Assembly: GCA_018340805.1 (NCBI GenBank)
Contig: JACMZG010001870.1
Span: forward strand, 45,651,506-45,715,505
Length of the DNA: 64,000 bases
From: Microvelia longipes
Lineage: Eukaryota > Arthropoda > Insecta > Hemiptera > Veliidae
Reading direction: 5' to 3'
Under the pieces are notes generated by a model that was given only the letters and a program-made list of their open reading frames with translations, was not told the origin of the DNA and ran no database searches. Each line of letters starts with the position of its first letter. Positions within the stretch are counted from its first letter, which is position 1. This document shows, one piece after another, positions 41,801 to 46,139 of the stretch. Both the position numbers and the translations under genes were made by a program.

Positions 41801-43266
41801 TATTGTTCAAGAACTGTTTTGAATACAACAAGCCTGGAAGTGAAGTTTACAGGTACATTAATAATAACATTAACCCTATGATTTGAGTCGTAAATTAGTT
41901 TAGGAATATAATTCATTTACATCCCTGGGGACGCAAATGAATTATACGTCCTTAAGGATATAAAATACATTTAATACTGATATAAATACTGGGCCAGGTT
42001 GCCAGTTATGAAAAAATAGTCTGGCAGACAAAAAGTCAGATTGTTATTTTTATTTACATTGGTCAAATATAGGAAAACAACCCAGGGATATTTACTTGAC
42101 TCATTCATTGCTCCACTCTACCCTACCTACCTTGCTCTAATATCCTAATTCTACATCTATATCAAAACTTAAAGTCATCTCTGTCAAAACTATTACTTTA
42201 TATTTTTAAAAAATACCAATATCATTTACTCTTTTATACTCTTATTTCAATAAGAGTATTCCTTCCATTTAGTATCCTTCCATTAGTTATGATTTATAGT
42301 AGTGGTGCAATGTAAATATAAGTTAGAGGTAAAATTAAAATCATGAAGGAAACATTTAAACTCTCAGTTAATTTGGCTCCTCAGATTTATCTCAGTTGCC
42401 AAAACCTAGTTACATCAGAAACTTAAAAAGAAAGAGAAATCTTTACACTTACATTAGATTTTTAATGTAATAGTTCATGGCAGGAAAGCACTGCTAACTA
42501 TTATGCCATAAATAATTGCCTGAGTTGAGGGGATGTCATAAAGATATAAACGTTACGTGGTGTTACGATTTACTAATGAAGTGAAGCATTACTAATAATA
42601 TATCAAACTTCTAGATATTAATGTCACTTTTTTAAAGAAATATTTATTGTAAACTCTTTATTTTTACAATACTCAAAAGAATGACCATTCAGCGTTGCCG
42701 TGTATTATGATCTTGATATTATGACCACCACTTGAGATTTTGATCTTTCCTGGCATTGTAGTATATAATCTGCTCAACTCTGTCTATCAAGACCAACTAA
42801 CATCGCCCTCAAGTGATGGAAAATACAGTACCAGGTTTAAAGAAAATTTTGGCAAGCCCCCAACAGAGACTAAGCAAAACTAAAGCAAAACTAAAATAGC
42901 ACCAACTTCAAATGAAAATTATTTTTTGGTAGTAAAATAAACTTCCTTCTGAAGTTTGAACTTTGCTAAAATTGAAATCTAAAAACTGCTTTAAGAAAAA
43001 TTTAATTTCAAAAGCCTACTGTACTATAAATAATTTTATAGTATAAATTATTTTATCATAAATTGTTTTGTTTCCATTTTAATTTCAGTATAAGTTCAAC
43101 TTTGTCATAGAATTTGTATAATTTTTTTAAATTAATTATTTTTTTTTTTTGGTTTTGCAGAGCCGGTGAAAGTCTAGAAAAATTATTTAACAATTTATGC
43201 GAAGAAAATAATTTGATAAGAGAAGAAGATAGCGAACCAAATGCTAAGAAAGTGAAATTATACTAA
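437..43266 (+). CDS. Acf1: Acf1/BAZ1A-like ISWI remodeller subunit, 5' partial, 19 exons in window
   Basis: Large non-catalytic subunit of ISWI complexes (ACF/CHRAC), which space nucleosomes in the nucleus. Exons: 437-576, 1487-1564, 2902-3091, 3604-3894, 6053-6363, 8746-8844, 10054-10255, 12735-12850, 13186-13342, 14440-14733, 15078-15269, 16402-17219, 18491-18630, 20485-20642, 28500-28729, 37520-37756, 39488-39657, 41689-41852, 43161-43266. All borders are GT-AG and phases match. Numbering residues from the first visible codon: end of WAC 1-45, DDT about 275-350, WHIM1 about 405-436, WHIM2/3 about 600-730, PHD1 about 977-1024, PHD2 about 1066-1112, bromodomain about 1245-1345. The exons sum to 4093 nt, one more than a multiple of three; the extra base lies in exon 4. 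The predicted 1363 aa plus a missing WAC start matches Acf1 size. The two-PHD layout fits insect Acf1 better than vertebrate BAZ1A, which has one. Confidence 0.93.
783..1200 (+). repeat. Diverged tandem duplication
   Basis: The stretch ending CCTCAACCACATCTGTGAC (about 783-945) recurs, diverged, ending CCTCAACCTCATCTGTGAC (about 1040-1195). Confidence 0.45.
1487..1564 (+). CDS. Acf1: Acf1 exon 2
   Basis: Reads [19 protein letters not shown] in the frame left by the previous exon. Acceptor TTTCAG, donor GTAAGT at 1565. The linker after WAC has no recognised fold. Confidence 0.85.
1637..1752 (+). repeat. Dispersed repeat, second copy of window start
   Basis: GGTTGGCAGTGGCTTCTCTG and CTGATTGGTCAATCCCCAA match positions 1-115. 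Both lie in Acf1 introns. Confidence 0.6.
1755..2128 (+). mobile_element. 5S-related SINE-like copy 1
   Basis: About 170 bp of shared upstream sequence, then GGAGCATTGAGTGTGGTCAG and TATGGGTCACTGC, resembling 5S rRNA boxes A to C. The shared tail ends at a GGTACCCCGTACCC-like end (here GATACCCCGTACAC). A 48-bp perfect palindrome lies at 1983-2030. A tRNA-SINE is inserted at the 3' end. Confidence 0.65.
2143..2368 (-). mobile_element. tRNA-derived SINE, copy A
   Basis: Minus strand: A box GTGGCCGAGGTC, B box GGTTCGCATCC, a body with CCACCCGAGGTGGTTCCC, and a 3' (ATT)n tail. A 13-bp target duplication ATAACTTCCTAAT (2130-2142, 2369-2381) bounds it. It sits at the end of 5S-SINE copy 1. Confidence 0.9.
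2902..3091 (+). CDS. Acf1: Acf1 exon 3
   Basis: Reads [17 protein letters not shown] and ends WKLK in phase 0 at the donor AAG|GTTATT. The end aligns with the BAZ1A segment just before the basic linker. Acceptor TTTCAG at 2896-2901. Confidence 0.85.
3190..3300 (+). repeat. Degenerate 5S-like fragment
   Basis: GTTAAGGAGCATCGACTGTG then CTCTGGGATTGAAACTG resembles the 5S-like part of the family, but the middle is poorly kept. Confidence 0.35.
3604..3894 (+). CDS. Acf1: Acf1 exon 4, basic linker with PIP-box-like motif and a frameshift
   Basis: Starts [20 protein letters not shown], matching the BAZ1A segment after exon 3. The entry frame stays open to a stop at 3775-3777; the second half ([10 protein letters not shown] ... 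[12 protein letters not shown]) is in the next frame, and that frame fits exon 5. The switch lies near 3750-3775 and equals one extra base (or two missing). There is no internal acceptor to explain it as an intron. Residues at 3730-3753 read QQTLSKYF, which fits the PCNA-interaction consensus QxxLxxYF. Confidence 0.82.
4380..5040 (+). repeat. Palindromic minisatellite
   Basis: Units of about 30-35 bp, each built on GTAACATAATATTATGTTAC plus TTTATAAACTAAA. Each unit is nearly self-complementary. More than 12 diverged units in two blocks. Confidence 0.85.
5617..5903. mobile_element. PLE-type palindromic insertion P1
   Basis: Direct repeats TGTAAAATGTATTTA at 5602-5616 and 5904-5918. A one-sided tail of about 35 nt (5617-5651) precedes inverted arms of about 120 bp around a short spacer near 5765-5780. 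The right arm holds CTGAGGA, a stem and GAAAGC, a hammerhead-like core. It lies in the Acf1 intron before exon 5. Confidence 0.75.
6053..6363 (+). CDS. Acf1: Acf1 exon 5 (charged helix and DDT domain, first part)
   Basis: A K/E-rich helix is followed by [20 protein letters not shown], a strongly conserved block just before DDT in BAZ1A, then [14 protein letters not shown] and [12 protein letters not shown], the core of DDT. In this family the DDT region helps bind the ISWI ATPase. Acceptor TTTAG at 6048-6052, donor GTAAGT at 6364. Confidence 0.93.
6395..6530 (+). repeat. AT/TA-rich simple repeat
   Basis: Irregular TATA/ATAATA tract right after the exon 5 donor. Confidence 0.8.
6585..6905 (-). 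mobile_element. 5S-related SINE-like copy 2
   Basis: Minus-strand copy. It reads GTTAAGCAGCATTGAGCGTG then GTCAGTGCTGTATGCGTGAC, and ends GGTACCCCATACCC. It shares the upstream part with copy 1 (ACACAAGT...AAACGTACACAAGTC region). Confidence 0.68.
7095..7290 (+). repeat. Dispersed repeat with CACTCAGGAGG, left part
   Basis: CGCTACGATGATAACAAACA and CCACTCAGGAGGGCTC recur at 13480-13705 and, after the mariner, at 8480-8600. Class unknown; possibly the 3' part of a non-LTR element. Confidence 0.5.
7379..8447 (-). mobile_element. Dead mariner-type transposon, copy A
   Basis: The left TIR (GAGGTGTGTTCAAAAAGTAT) is present; the opposite TIR is missing. Minus-strand transposase pieces: [20 protein letters not shown] (N-terminus), [17 protein letters not shown] (first catalytic Asp region), [15 protein letters not shown], and [16 protein letters not shown] near the end. 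The helix-turn-helix middle is deleted. A 146-bp tandem duplication (7895-8040, 8041-8186) repeats the ITGDESW region. Inserted in another dispersed repeat (7095-7290, 8480-8600). Confidence 0.85.
8746..8844 (+). CDS. Acf1: Acf1 exon 6 (end of DDT domain)
   Basis: Reads [20 protein letters not shown], matching the last helix of the BAZ1A DDT domain. Acceptor TTTAG, donor GTAAGA, phase 1 on both sides. Confidence 0.9.
9130..9475 (+). pseudogene. Non-LTR retrotransposon C-terminal fragment
   Basis: Reads [16 protein letters not shown] and [18 protein letters not shown], the RNase H-adjacent CCHC end typical of Jockey/R1-like elements (LTGHxxLxxHL). Stop at 9472. One or more frameshifts upstream. 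Only the last about 80 residues are clear. Confidence 0.75.
10054..10255 (+). CDS. Acf1: Acf1 exon 7 (WHIM1)
   Basis: Contains [20 protein letters not shown], the WHIM1 signature. WHIM motifs in ISWI partners are thought to form a DNA-length-measuring unit next to DDT. Acceptor TTGCAG, donor GTACTA at 10256. Confidence 0.92.
10303..11112 (-). pseudogene. Non-LTR retrotransposon 3' end (RT C-terminus and 3' UTR)
   Basis: Minus-strand frame 10470-11108: [41 protein letters not shown] and [16 protein letters not shown] are C-terminal RT blocks of CR1/Daphne-like elements. The end of the element has AATAAA and a TTTA tail at about 10303-10320. 5'-truncated at about 11112, the usual result of target-primed reverse transcription. 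Confidence 0.82.
11115..11353. repeat. Partial copy of the AGGGGCCCTA MITE
   Basis: Shares GGGGCTCTGTATAACCT, GAAACCTCCTCTAAGAGT and the right TIR with 55415-55733. Its left end is replaced by the non-LTR fragment. Confidence 0.6.
11519..11760 (-). mobile_element. tRNA-derived SINE, copy B
   Basis: Same family as 2143-2368, including both pol III boxes. Target duplication TATTCCAACACCA at 11506-11518 and 11761-11773. Confidence 0.9.
12225..12330 (-). repeat. 5S-related SINE-like family, 3' fragment
   Basis: Minus-strand fragment of the tail only: GGTACCTCAGAACTTTTCC and ATCGGATTCGCTACTTC as in copy 2. The 5S-like part is absent. Confidence 0.55.
12735..12850 (+). CDS. Acf1: Acf1 exon 8
   Basis: Reads [20 protein letters not shown] after the split arginine codon, the counterpart of the RYQKRGG block in BAZ1A, and ends near ISVCELPI. 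Acceptor TTTCAG, donor GTGTGT at 12851. A TA/TG microsatellite follows in the intron. Confidence 0.9.
12971..13057 (+). repeat. (TA)n(TG)n microsatellite
   Basis: A TA run followed by a TG run in the intron after Acf1 exon 8. Confidence 0.95.
13186..13342 (+). CDS. Acf1: Acf1 exon 9
   Basis: Reads [20 protein letters not shown] then a long K/E-rich helix ending ERELK. It matches the BAZ1A helix after WHIM1. Acceptor TTTTAG, donor GTAAGT at 13343. Confidence 0.9.
13347..13430 (+). repeat. (TA)n/(TTTA)n microsatellite
   Basis: A TA tract then TTTA units, within 10 bp of the exon 9 donor. Confidence 0.9.
13480..13705 (+). repeat. Dispersed repeat with CACTCAGGAGG, second copy
   Basis: CTACGATGATAACAGGCACA, AAACCACTCAGGAGACC and CACCTGAAACGGATAATTCC match 7140-7235. 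Confidence 0.55.
13735..14030 (+). mobile_element. 5S-related SINE-like copy 3 (best 5S match)
   Basis: Reads GTTAAGCAGCATCGAGCG, TGCCTGGATGGATGACC and ACTGGGAATGAAACG in order. This follows the 5S rRNA box A, intermediate element and box C almost base for base. It ends at GGTACACCGTACCC with a T-run after it. Confidence 0.72.
14100..14290 (+). repeat. Dispersed repeat shared with 33835-34200
   Basis: TTTGCAAAATTTGGTGTTAC and GGACACCCGAAGATAACT match 33850-33890; CCCCAAGTTACATTAATTTA matches near 34170. Fragmentary. Confidence 0.45.
14440..14733 (+). CDS. Acf1: Acf1 exon 10 (WHIM2)
   Basis: A basic start and a Gly-rich stretch precede [20 protein letters not shown], the WHIM2 block (YRRYW in BAZ1A). 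Acceptor TTTCAG, donor GTAAGT at 14734. Confidence 0.92.
15078..15269 (+). CDS. Acf1: Acf1 exon 11
   Basis: Reads [20 protein letters not shown] in the required frame, with a Ser/Asn-rich tail. Low conservation is expected between WHIM2 and WHIM3. Acceptor GCATAG, donor GTAAGT at 15270. Confidence 0.82.
15388..15525. repeat. Inverted repeat with a G-run and C-run
   Basis: GCTTATGAGGTTG and a G14 run on the left are matched by a C11 run and CAACCTCATAAGC on the right. In the intron after exon 11. Confidence 0.75.
15878..16364. mobile_element. PLE-type insertion P2 with terminal inverted arms
   Basis: Direct repeats TCTTATTATTATT at 15865-15877 and 16365-16377. Tail of about 37 nt, then outer inverted arms (from 15915, and to about 16360) reading AAGAGTTATGAG and its complement. 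The left arm carries, on the minus strand, CTGATGAAGACC then GGCCGAAAGC. The 300-bp interior is A-rich with no clear ORF. It ends about 40 bp before exon 12. Confidence 0.65.
16402..17219 (+). CDS. Acf1: Acf1 exon 12 (WHIM3 and large linker)
   Basis: The longest exon (818 nt). [20 protein letters not shown] is the WHIM3 block. Further on, [20 protein letters not shown], the [20 protein letters not shown] block and [18 protein letters not shown] all have clear BAZ1A counterparts. Acceptor TTTCAG at 16396-16401, donor GTAAAT at 17220. Confidence 0.94.
18046..18176 (+). repeat. (TA)n microsatellite with CA/TG ends
   Basis: (CA)n, then about 45 TA units, then (TG)n: a self-complementary array. 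Confidence 0.95.
18491..18630 (+). CDS. Acf1: Acf1 exon 13 (first half of PHD1)
   Basis: Reads [30 protein letters not shown] and ends KPKLT in phase 0. It carries the first six zinc ligands of a C4HC3 PHD finger. The donor GTAAGT at 18631 is followed three bases later by a PLE palindrome insertion. Confidence 0.94.
18646..19117. mobile_element. PLE-type palindromic insertion P3 just after an exon donor
   Basis: Target repeats AGTCTAATTAAA at 18634-18645 and 19118-19129; the left one begins at intron base 4 of the exon 13 donor. Tail 18646-18680 (35 nt), then inverted arms with GACTC...GAGTC and GAAATATAG. The hairpin is homologous to that in P5. Confidence 0.78.
19512..19607 (+). repeat. 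Dispersed repeat, about 80 bp
   Basis: CAGGTACTCAGGTTTTGAGT and GTCGACTCCGGAC recur at 27235-27315. In this copy GAGTGATTATGTC is duplicated in tandem. Confidence 0.55.
19608..20324. mobile_element. Foldback element, family F copy 1
   Basis: Ends TAGTCCAAGAGC... and ...CTCTTGGACTA. The two halves are inverted copies of about 330 bp (GCCTATCCAGAGTGGAGCCC and complement). TA flanks both ends. In the intron between the PHD1 exons. Confidence 0.8.
20485..20642 (+). CDS. Acf1: Acf1 exon 14 (end of PHD1, acidic tail)
   Basis: Reads [14 protein letters not shown], supplying the last CxxC of PHD1, then a basic KKKRR segment (possible nuclear localisation signal) and a Ser/Glu-rich run. Acceptor AATAG, donor GTAAGT at 20643. 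The LTR element lies about 160 bp into the following intron. Confidence 0.93.
20687..20798 (+). repeat. (TATG)n(TA)n microsatellite, LTR-element target
   Basis: TATG units then a TA run up to the LTR. The run resumes at 26381-26428 on the far side. Confidence 0.95.
20799..21123 (-). repeat. 3' LTR of the gypsy-type element
   Basis: 325 bp counterpart of the right LTR. It differs by a one-base indel near its start and a small change near position 20980. Flanked on the left by (TA)n. Confidence 0.95.
21124..21142 (-). other. Polypurine tract
   Basis: On the minus strand the bases before the 3' LTR read TTAAAAGGGGGAGAATAT, a standard plus-strand primer tract, abutting the LTR edge. Confidence 0.8.
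21158..21562 (-). CDS. pol: pol: C-terminal acidic tail after integrase
   Basis: [17 protein letters not shown] is the usual integrase C-terminal block of this group (VHVDRLK). An acidic stretch with a repeated EDEDVPD unit follows, and the end reads [12 protein letters not shown]. Stop just before the polypurine tract. Confidence 0.8.
   Translation of the reverse strand: MELAPDRRDVFHIDRLKKINKDQIDEAEDEDVPDAEDEDVPDECPMEIEKKENKPQTSDSNYHYLYPYENDEDSTVLYSDQNIGHIPLEHRPIEAPEDEPPLGLPQEELGIEENLFARRYPVRDRRPPDRFVPY
21630..22513 (-). CDS. pol: pol: integrase
   Basis: The first frame (22214-22513) has an HHCC zinc-binding N-terminus (H...GVNRSIQR... CKEC) and SLDIVGPLP with the first catalytic Asp. The second (21630-22262) has [11 protein letters not shown] with the second Asp and [11 protein letters not shown] with the Glu, the DDE core. 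The frame change is near 22250. Confidence 0.92.
22477..23396 (-). CDS. pol: pol: RT thumb, RNase H and linker
   Basis: The first frame (22803-23396) has [30 protein letters not shown] (thumb) and [16 protein letters not shown] (RNase H). The second (22477-22929) has [12 protein letters not shown] and [15 protein letters not shown]. The frame change, near 22900, equals one missing base. Confidence 0.9.
23397..23924 (-). CDS. pol: pol: reverse transcriptase palm region
   Basis: Reads [44 protein letters not shown] and RMAFGLAG. The catalytic YLDD lies near 23505-23516 in another frame after a break near 23580. A further break near 23450 returns to the downstream frame. Confidence 0.9.
23905..24885 (-). 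CDS. pol: pol: aspartic protease and linker to RT
   Basis: [12 protein letters not shown] carries the catalytic Asp (DTGA), and ILGLDVL is the second protease motif. A linker of about 200 residues follows and runs into the RT start ([12 protein letters not shown]). The frame breaks at the T6 run 23929-23934 (+ strand), where one base too many shifts it. Confidence 0.9.
   Translation of the reverse strand: MTLKFSQVARNVLIDTGADVTLLKKEIPEAPLRLPRGETITGVTGEKIQIRGIQTLNLELGSIELKHDVWIADIDCVAEGILGLDVLRAAGATIDVKKGSICTRRKPVDGKCKQNDIVTMTAVAGVAENSYDGINQPQVCLKSKTSLGPWCEVLTKGRIQGTIEDEELMIEPLVLDTYSVRVARVVAKRMGNEVWLKLINLSNAPVILQKGMLVGEVCSIEKSSESNRLQKRVQCVRKDAQLNLDERLSQKVAHLSEELKGPLVETIKRYPELFSGWEGNQDLEERASKVQHKIDTSDATPISKRPYRVPHHLQEEMKKAGERSTG
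24957..25397 (-). CDS. gag: gag nucleocapsid-like region with three CCHC knuckles
   Basis: Three CX2CX4HX4C knuckles: [28 protein letters not shown] and [14 protein letters not shown]. They bind RNA in retroelement gag proteins. The frame overlaps the upstream gag frame by 40 nt and is offset by one base. It ends shortly before the protease frame. Confidence 0.88.
   Translation of the reverse strand: MLGQHLMCFPSVLSIETASSSCSIQDLGSRDFESAPVKSTKASQPIMTSGPRTPCPRCGTGYHWAKDCTVLLGSVGSQAGSSRLRCRSCQGFNHVADQCPANACFGCGQIGHFRRECPQITTNKPLVSSLKNRENPNSTNLRIPPA
25358..26035 (-). CDS. gag: gag capsid-like region of the LTR element
   Basis: Begins at the ATG at 26035, directly after the primer site, [11 protein letters not shown]. 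The middle ([20 protein letters not shown] and [13 protein letters not shown]) has the look of a retrotransposon gag of the DUF4219/retrotrans_gag type. The frame ends at 25358, where the zinc-knuckle part continues in another frame. Confidence 0.85.
   Translation of the reverse strand: MEEMQAQLDALKVSQADLLIKLQSVSNGNPYGCWGRGSDLAKEVGEWKGDGSDTLTAEHYIERFELVAKQANWDDQAKVNLLRLRVRGTAEHYARNHPELFHSTLAVWEESFLKRFTPKTSEVVLLQTLLSVTKQSKESYRCFADRCITAGRTATIKCDSVLKQAGADEAMEKVTFGVFVRGLDADMRSTVAACNEKTIEGALTVIERLNQMKCLDNTSCASHQF
26037..26053 (-). other. Primer binding site, tRNA-Leu
   Basis: The + strand reads TCCCACTTCTGACACCA, the 3' end of an animal tRNA-Leu with its CCA, three bases from the LTR edge. The minus strand therefore offers a 17-nt perfect complement to that tRNA. 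Confidence 0.85.
26057..26380 (-). repeat. 5' LTR of the gypsy-type element
   Basis: 324 bp, near-identical to 20799-21123; terminal TG and CA on both strands. In element orientation it starts TGTAAGGTCAACAGCC and ends at the primer site. Confidence 0.95.
26381..26428 (+). repeat. (TA)n, right flank of the LTR element
   Basis: Continuation of the TA tract interrupted by the retrotransposon. Confidence 0.93.
26848..27181. mobile_element. MITE with TIR GGGGT...GTAGAGACAGTG
   Basis: 334 bp with imperfect 38-bp TIRs (GAGGGGTCGGCGGTAGAGAC and the complement ACTGTCTCTACGATAACCCC). No ORF. A second copy surrounds the PLE at 59719-60990. Confidence 0.75.
27984..28334. mobile_element. PLE-type palindromic insertion P4
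   Basis: Target repeats TGTCTTATCT at 27974-27983 and 28335-28344. Tail of about 37 nt, then arms of about 110 bp. The right arm reads CCGGCACTGATGATGACC then GGTTGAAAGCCGG. The loop holds a 3' end fragment of a non-LTR element (28160-28215) that also ends the copy at 10303-11112. Confidence 0.78.
28500..28729 (+). CDS. Acf1: Acf1 exon 15 (PHD2)
   Basis: A complete second C4HC3 PHD finger: CSVC, VRCEQC, YHLAC and WYCITC, followed by a Ser/Pro/Lys linker. Acceptor CTCAG at 28495-28499, donor GTGAGT at 28730. Confidence 0.93.
29200..30900. other. Intron without recognisable genes
   Basis: AT-rich intron sequence after exon 15. Apart from a possible non-LTR 3' tail near 30500-30560 nothing is recognised. 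Short ORFs here have no family features. Confidence 0.6.
30943..31723 (+). mobile_element. Dead mariner-type transposon, copy B
   Basis: TIRs at both ends (GTTGTTCAAAAAGTATCGCG and GATACTTTTTGAACACACCT). The plus-strand frame 31315-31593 has [15 protein letters not shown] and [20 protein letters not shown], the second and third Asp regions of a DD34D transposase. The N-terminal half is mostly deleted. It is not the same deletion as copy A. Confidence 0.88.
32179..32800. mobile_element. Foldback element, family F copy 2
   Basis: Same arms as copy 1 (TAGTCCAAGAGCCAGGCC, CTGCCTATCCAGAGTGGAG). The right end is degraded past CTGAATAGGCAGACTATG. Confidence 0.75.
33203..33815. mobile_element. Inverted-repeat element, about 0.6 kb
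   Basis: GGTTCTAGGGATGAATAC and AACATTTTGTCCCATG at the left are matched by the complement GGGACAAAATGTCTTG and TTCTAGAACCC at the right. GCCAAAAATAAGGCATTTT is also inverted internally. No ORF. Confidence 0.6.
34211..34427 (+). mobile_element. tRNA-derived SINE, copy C
   Basis: Plus-strand copy: TCCGTGGCCGAGGTCG, GGGGTTCGCATCCC, GGGCATTATTATTAT tail. Target duplication ATTAAAATTAA at 34200-34210 and 34428-34438. Confidence 0.9.
35845..36108 (+). repeat. 38-bp minisatellite
   Basis: About seven units of CGTTTTAAATTGGTTGTACG plus TAGAATTTAATTCAAAAT, with small deletions. Confidence 0.9.
36175..36330 (-). repeat. Possible non-LTR 3' UTR fragment
   Basis: CAATTCAATTC repeats and an A-rich boundary, followed by AACCCACAAAGCCGAGTGG, resemble the 3' end of a non-LTR element. 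No RT motif is present. Confidence 0.3.
36374..37410 (+). repeat. Pair of 55-60 bp direct repeats
   Basis: TTTATTGTTTTGTTGGTATG followed by ATTGTTATACTT occurs at 36374-36433 and again at 37356-37410. The 0.9 kb between them has no ORF of note. Confidence 0.6.
37520..37756 (+). CDS. Acf1: Acf1 exon 16 (acidic and Ser/Arg linker)
   Basis: Opens with [20 protein letters not shown] and later contains [13 protein letters not shown], then a basic helix. It is in phase on both sides (phase 1). No fold is recognised; placement between PHD2 and bromodomain supports it. Acceptor TATAG, donor GTACTG at 37757. Confidence 0.85.
39488..39657 (+). CDS. Acf1: Acf1 exon 17 (start of bromodomain)
   Basis: A basic segment precedes [20 protein letters not shown], helix Z of a bromodomain, and LRPVTRSE. 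Acceptor ATCAG at 39483-39487, donor GTAAGA at 39658, phase 0. Confidence 0.92.
39785..40465 (+). repeat. Dispersed repeat E, copy 1
   Basis: A 0.68-kb unit with CCAAGGAGTAAAGAATGC, repeated GGC(A/T)AAGCCGAGG motifs, and an end at AATAAACTTTACATTATACA. The reverse complement occurs at 53510-54165 and a 3' part at 46140-46650. Confidence 0.65.
40930..41560. repeat. Large inverted repeat in the Acf1 bromodomain intron
   Basis: Arms of about 150 bp: AATGCAGCCAAGTCTTGCGT and CTTGAGAGATATAGATG on the left, and their complements at 41400-41545. The spacer is about 300 bp with a smaller hairpin. It ends 130 bp before exon 18. Foldback-type element, class unknown. Confidence 0.65.
41689..41852 (+). 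CDS. Acf1: Acf1 exon 18 (bromodomain core)
   Basis: Reads [20 protein letters not shown] and [17 protein letters not shown]. It includes the ZA-loop PDY and the conserved Asn of the EYN motif that contacts acetyl-lysine. Acceptor TTTAG, donor GTACAT at 41853. Confidence 0.95.
43161..43266 (+). CDS. Acf1: Acf1 last exon (end of bromodomain, stop)
   Basis: Reads [18 protein letters not shown], helix C of the bromodomain, then a short tail ending KKVKLY and TAA at 43264-43266. Acceptor TTGCAG. The 3' UTR follows; an ATTAAA at about 43787 is one candidate poly(A) signal, but several others occur downstream. Confidence 0.92.
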
Positions 43267-44385
43267 ACCATCTGGAGTTTCGACAAATCTGTACAATTAT
43301 CTACTAAAGTTAATTTTATTTATTTTTGTTGAATTCAAAAAGCATATTTTAAACTATTTGTAAGAATGTTTAAGTAAGTTTATTTAAATTAGGAGATTCC
43401 TTAAGGGGGCCATAAAAGATCCTTTAGGCCCTCTTTATGTATCATAAAGAGAGGCAGAATTTTAAGCTTGTTCAAGGGACCCTTAATGAAACTTTAGGTC
43501 TTCTAATTTATCCTGAGGGTACAAATTCTAAGCTTTTTAATGTCATCTAAAGGAAGCCTTGAGACTTACTTGAGGATCCCACGAGAAATTTTTTGTTCTT
43601 GTAATTTATCTTGAAAAAAGCGAAGAAGCTTTTTTATGTACCTTTATGTGAGTCTTGAGGATTTCTTTTATTATCCTTAATGACCTTTGACTACAAGCAA
43701 ATCATGTCAATTAAAAGTATTAGAGAACTTTGTGATTGGCTCTTTTATGTTTTGAGATTGTTACATATAATTTTATTTTTTAAAAATTAAAAGCATCTTA
43801 CATAATAATTCTTTTTTGTATCCTTCGACCAATATTGTAAATGATTAAAAATATGATCAGTGACTTGCTGTTTTTTGAATTCAACAATAGACAAACACTT
43901 TTTTAAGTTTTTTTTTAAACCGGTGGAGGCTTGTATATGATTTATTTTACTTGTAATTATTAATTTTTAAGTTGTGAAATTTTAATTAAGTTTATGCATT
44001 GGAGTGACAAAGTATAATCCAATAATTTAGAGTTAATCTTTTGACATTGTAATAGTTTTAGGTTATTTTTAAAGATGTTTTATTTTTGGCATATTTTTGA
44101 GTAAAATGGTTGTTTAGGGAAATTCAATCAACTGACTTTCATTGCTGATGAAATGTCTTCATTTAGTCTATCATTATTATTCGATTATGACGTTAATAAA
44201 AAGTCTTTGCTTAGTACAAACATGTAATTTTAAATTCCGATTCGACAATTGTTTAAATTTTATTTTAGACGATTTTTTATATTTAGTATGGTAACTTTCC
44301 AATTATTAGTTTATCGTTAACAAATTTTCATCAGTAGTCACTAACAATCCCTCCGGTTCTTTGGATAACAGAGGTGGAGGATGTG

Positions 44386-44425
<40 letters not shown>

Positions 44426-44460
44426 TATAATATACATATACATATCTGTGTGTGTGTGTG
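44386..44460 (+). repeat. (TA)n microsatellite
   Basis: TA tract ending in a short TG run, about 1.1 kb after the Acf1 stop. Confidence 0.93.
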
Positions 44461-46139
44461 ATTCCTTGAAACAAAATGAAACTTGGTTAATGGTGGATAT
44501 TGGGGTGGGGGGGCAGGATTTTTCCCTCCTGGTTGTTAGTGGAAAATTTATAACATTAAAATATAATGTCTTTAAAACAATAGTGTTTTTGTCCCCAAAT
44601 ATTTATGGTTTTAATCAATTTTTTTTAACGGACTTGATACTTAAGTTAACTTTTAGTTTAATTAAAATCAATTTAAAAGTAATGGAAACTTGTATTATAA
44701 ATTTAAAATAATTATTTAGGGCCACTAGATTTGTCAGATAGTCTCATTTTTATTGTGGTTTCCTTTGGAAAATTATGCTAACATTATTTTATAAAATGAG
44801 AAATGATTGTATTTTTGTAAAAGGAAAATTTAGTGGTCCTAACATTTTTCTAATAATGATAAAATAATAATTAAAGAGATGTTTATAAGATTATATTTTC
44901 AAAGTTATACCTTTTGTCATGTTTGGCACAAAAGAAGTAATGAACCAATCCAAAGTGTTTAAAGTAGCTTAAGTTCTCTTATGTGTCTAATCAAATCAAT
45001 CTAGTGCCAAAGTGCTACTTAACGCCATAATCAACTGGTATCAGTACTATAACAGTGGCATAATAAATTCTATTTTAATTGTATGGCTAAGTTTTGAAGA
45101 ATTTCAACCCCTCTTAACGTTGGGTTATAATGTTTTGTAAACATCTCTTTAAATTTCTACGTTTTTCAGTTAATTATAGTTGAATTGCAAATTCTTGTCT
45201 TAAAATGTTTATGTACCTTATTGAGATTAAATATTAATTTTAAGTAAGTATTCAAAGTAAAATAGAAAGTGATCAATTTAAAGATACTTATTCGTTGAAT
45301 TTTGTATTTTTATTTGAATTTTTAGTATTTTAATTATTTGTTTTCCGAGCTTACTTTGAAACATTTTATATTTTCAATGTAACACGTGTTTGTTCTTTTT
45401 TTGTTCTACGTGAAAAAGACAAACCTATGTTTTTATATTTATCGAGACAAAGTTATAAGCAAAAATAAAAACTTAGTTGTAGATGCAATTTACTTCATCG
45501 ACAACTTAGTATTGAACTTGAATTTTCATTCAAACTTAACCGTTTTTATTTTACAACTTATTTAAACTATATTTTTTTAGTTTCTACTTTACTCATTAAG
45601 ATTGCTGCACTGCGAGTGCTTCTCTTTAATGAGTTGCTATTATTTAAAACTTTCAAAAAGCTCTGTTATACTCTTTGGTGAATCGCTATCTCTCTATAAA
45701 CTTTAATTTTAGATATAAAGTTTGATTTTATCGTACATTGTCTTCTTAATTTTAATTCTTAGCTTTTTTATTTAATTTATTCTTTTTAGACTACAATAAT
45801 AAATAATGTAAATATTTAAAAAAAAATAGTAGTATGTTTTTAATAAGTGATTTTTGTATGTAGTTAGATTTTTTATTAAGTTATTATGTATGGTGTAAAA
45901 TTAATTATTATTGAGTTTGTTTATTATTTTTTATTTGAGGTTCGTAATTTGATGTAAATACCAAGGAGTGTATAAGTTAGTTTCCTTCCTCTCTCTTAAG
46001 ATAAGTCCTGAAGTTTTTTATGAATAAAAAACTAAAGGCCTTCGTATTGGTAGTTCTGTATGTGGCATATTGCCACCATATTATCTGATTTCTAAATGTA
46101 ATCGAAAAACAGCATTTGTTCACATTAAGTTTTATATTT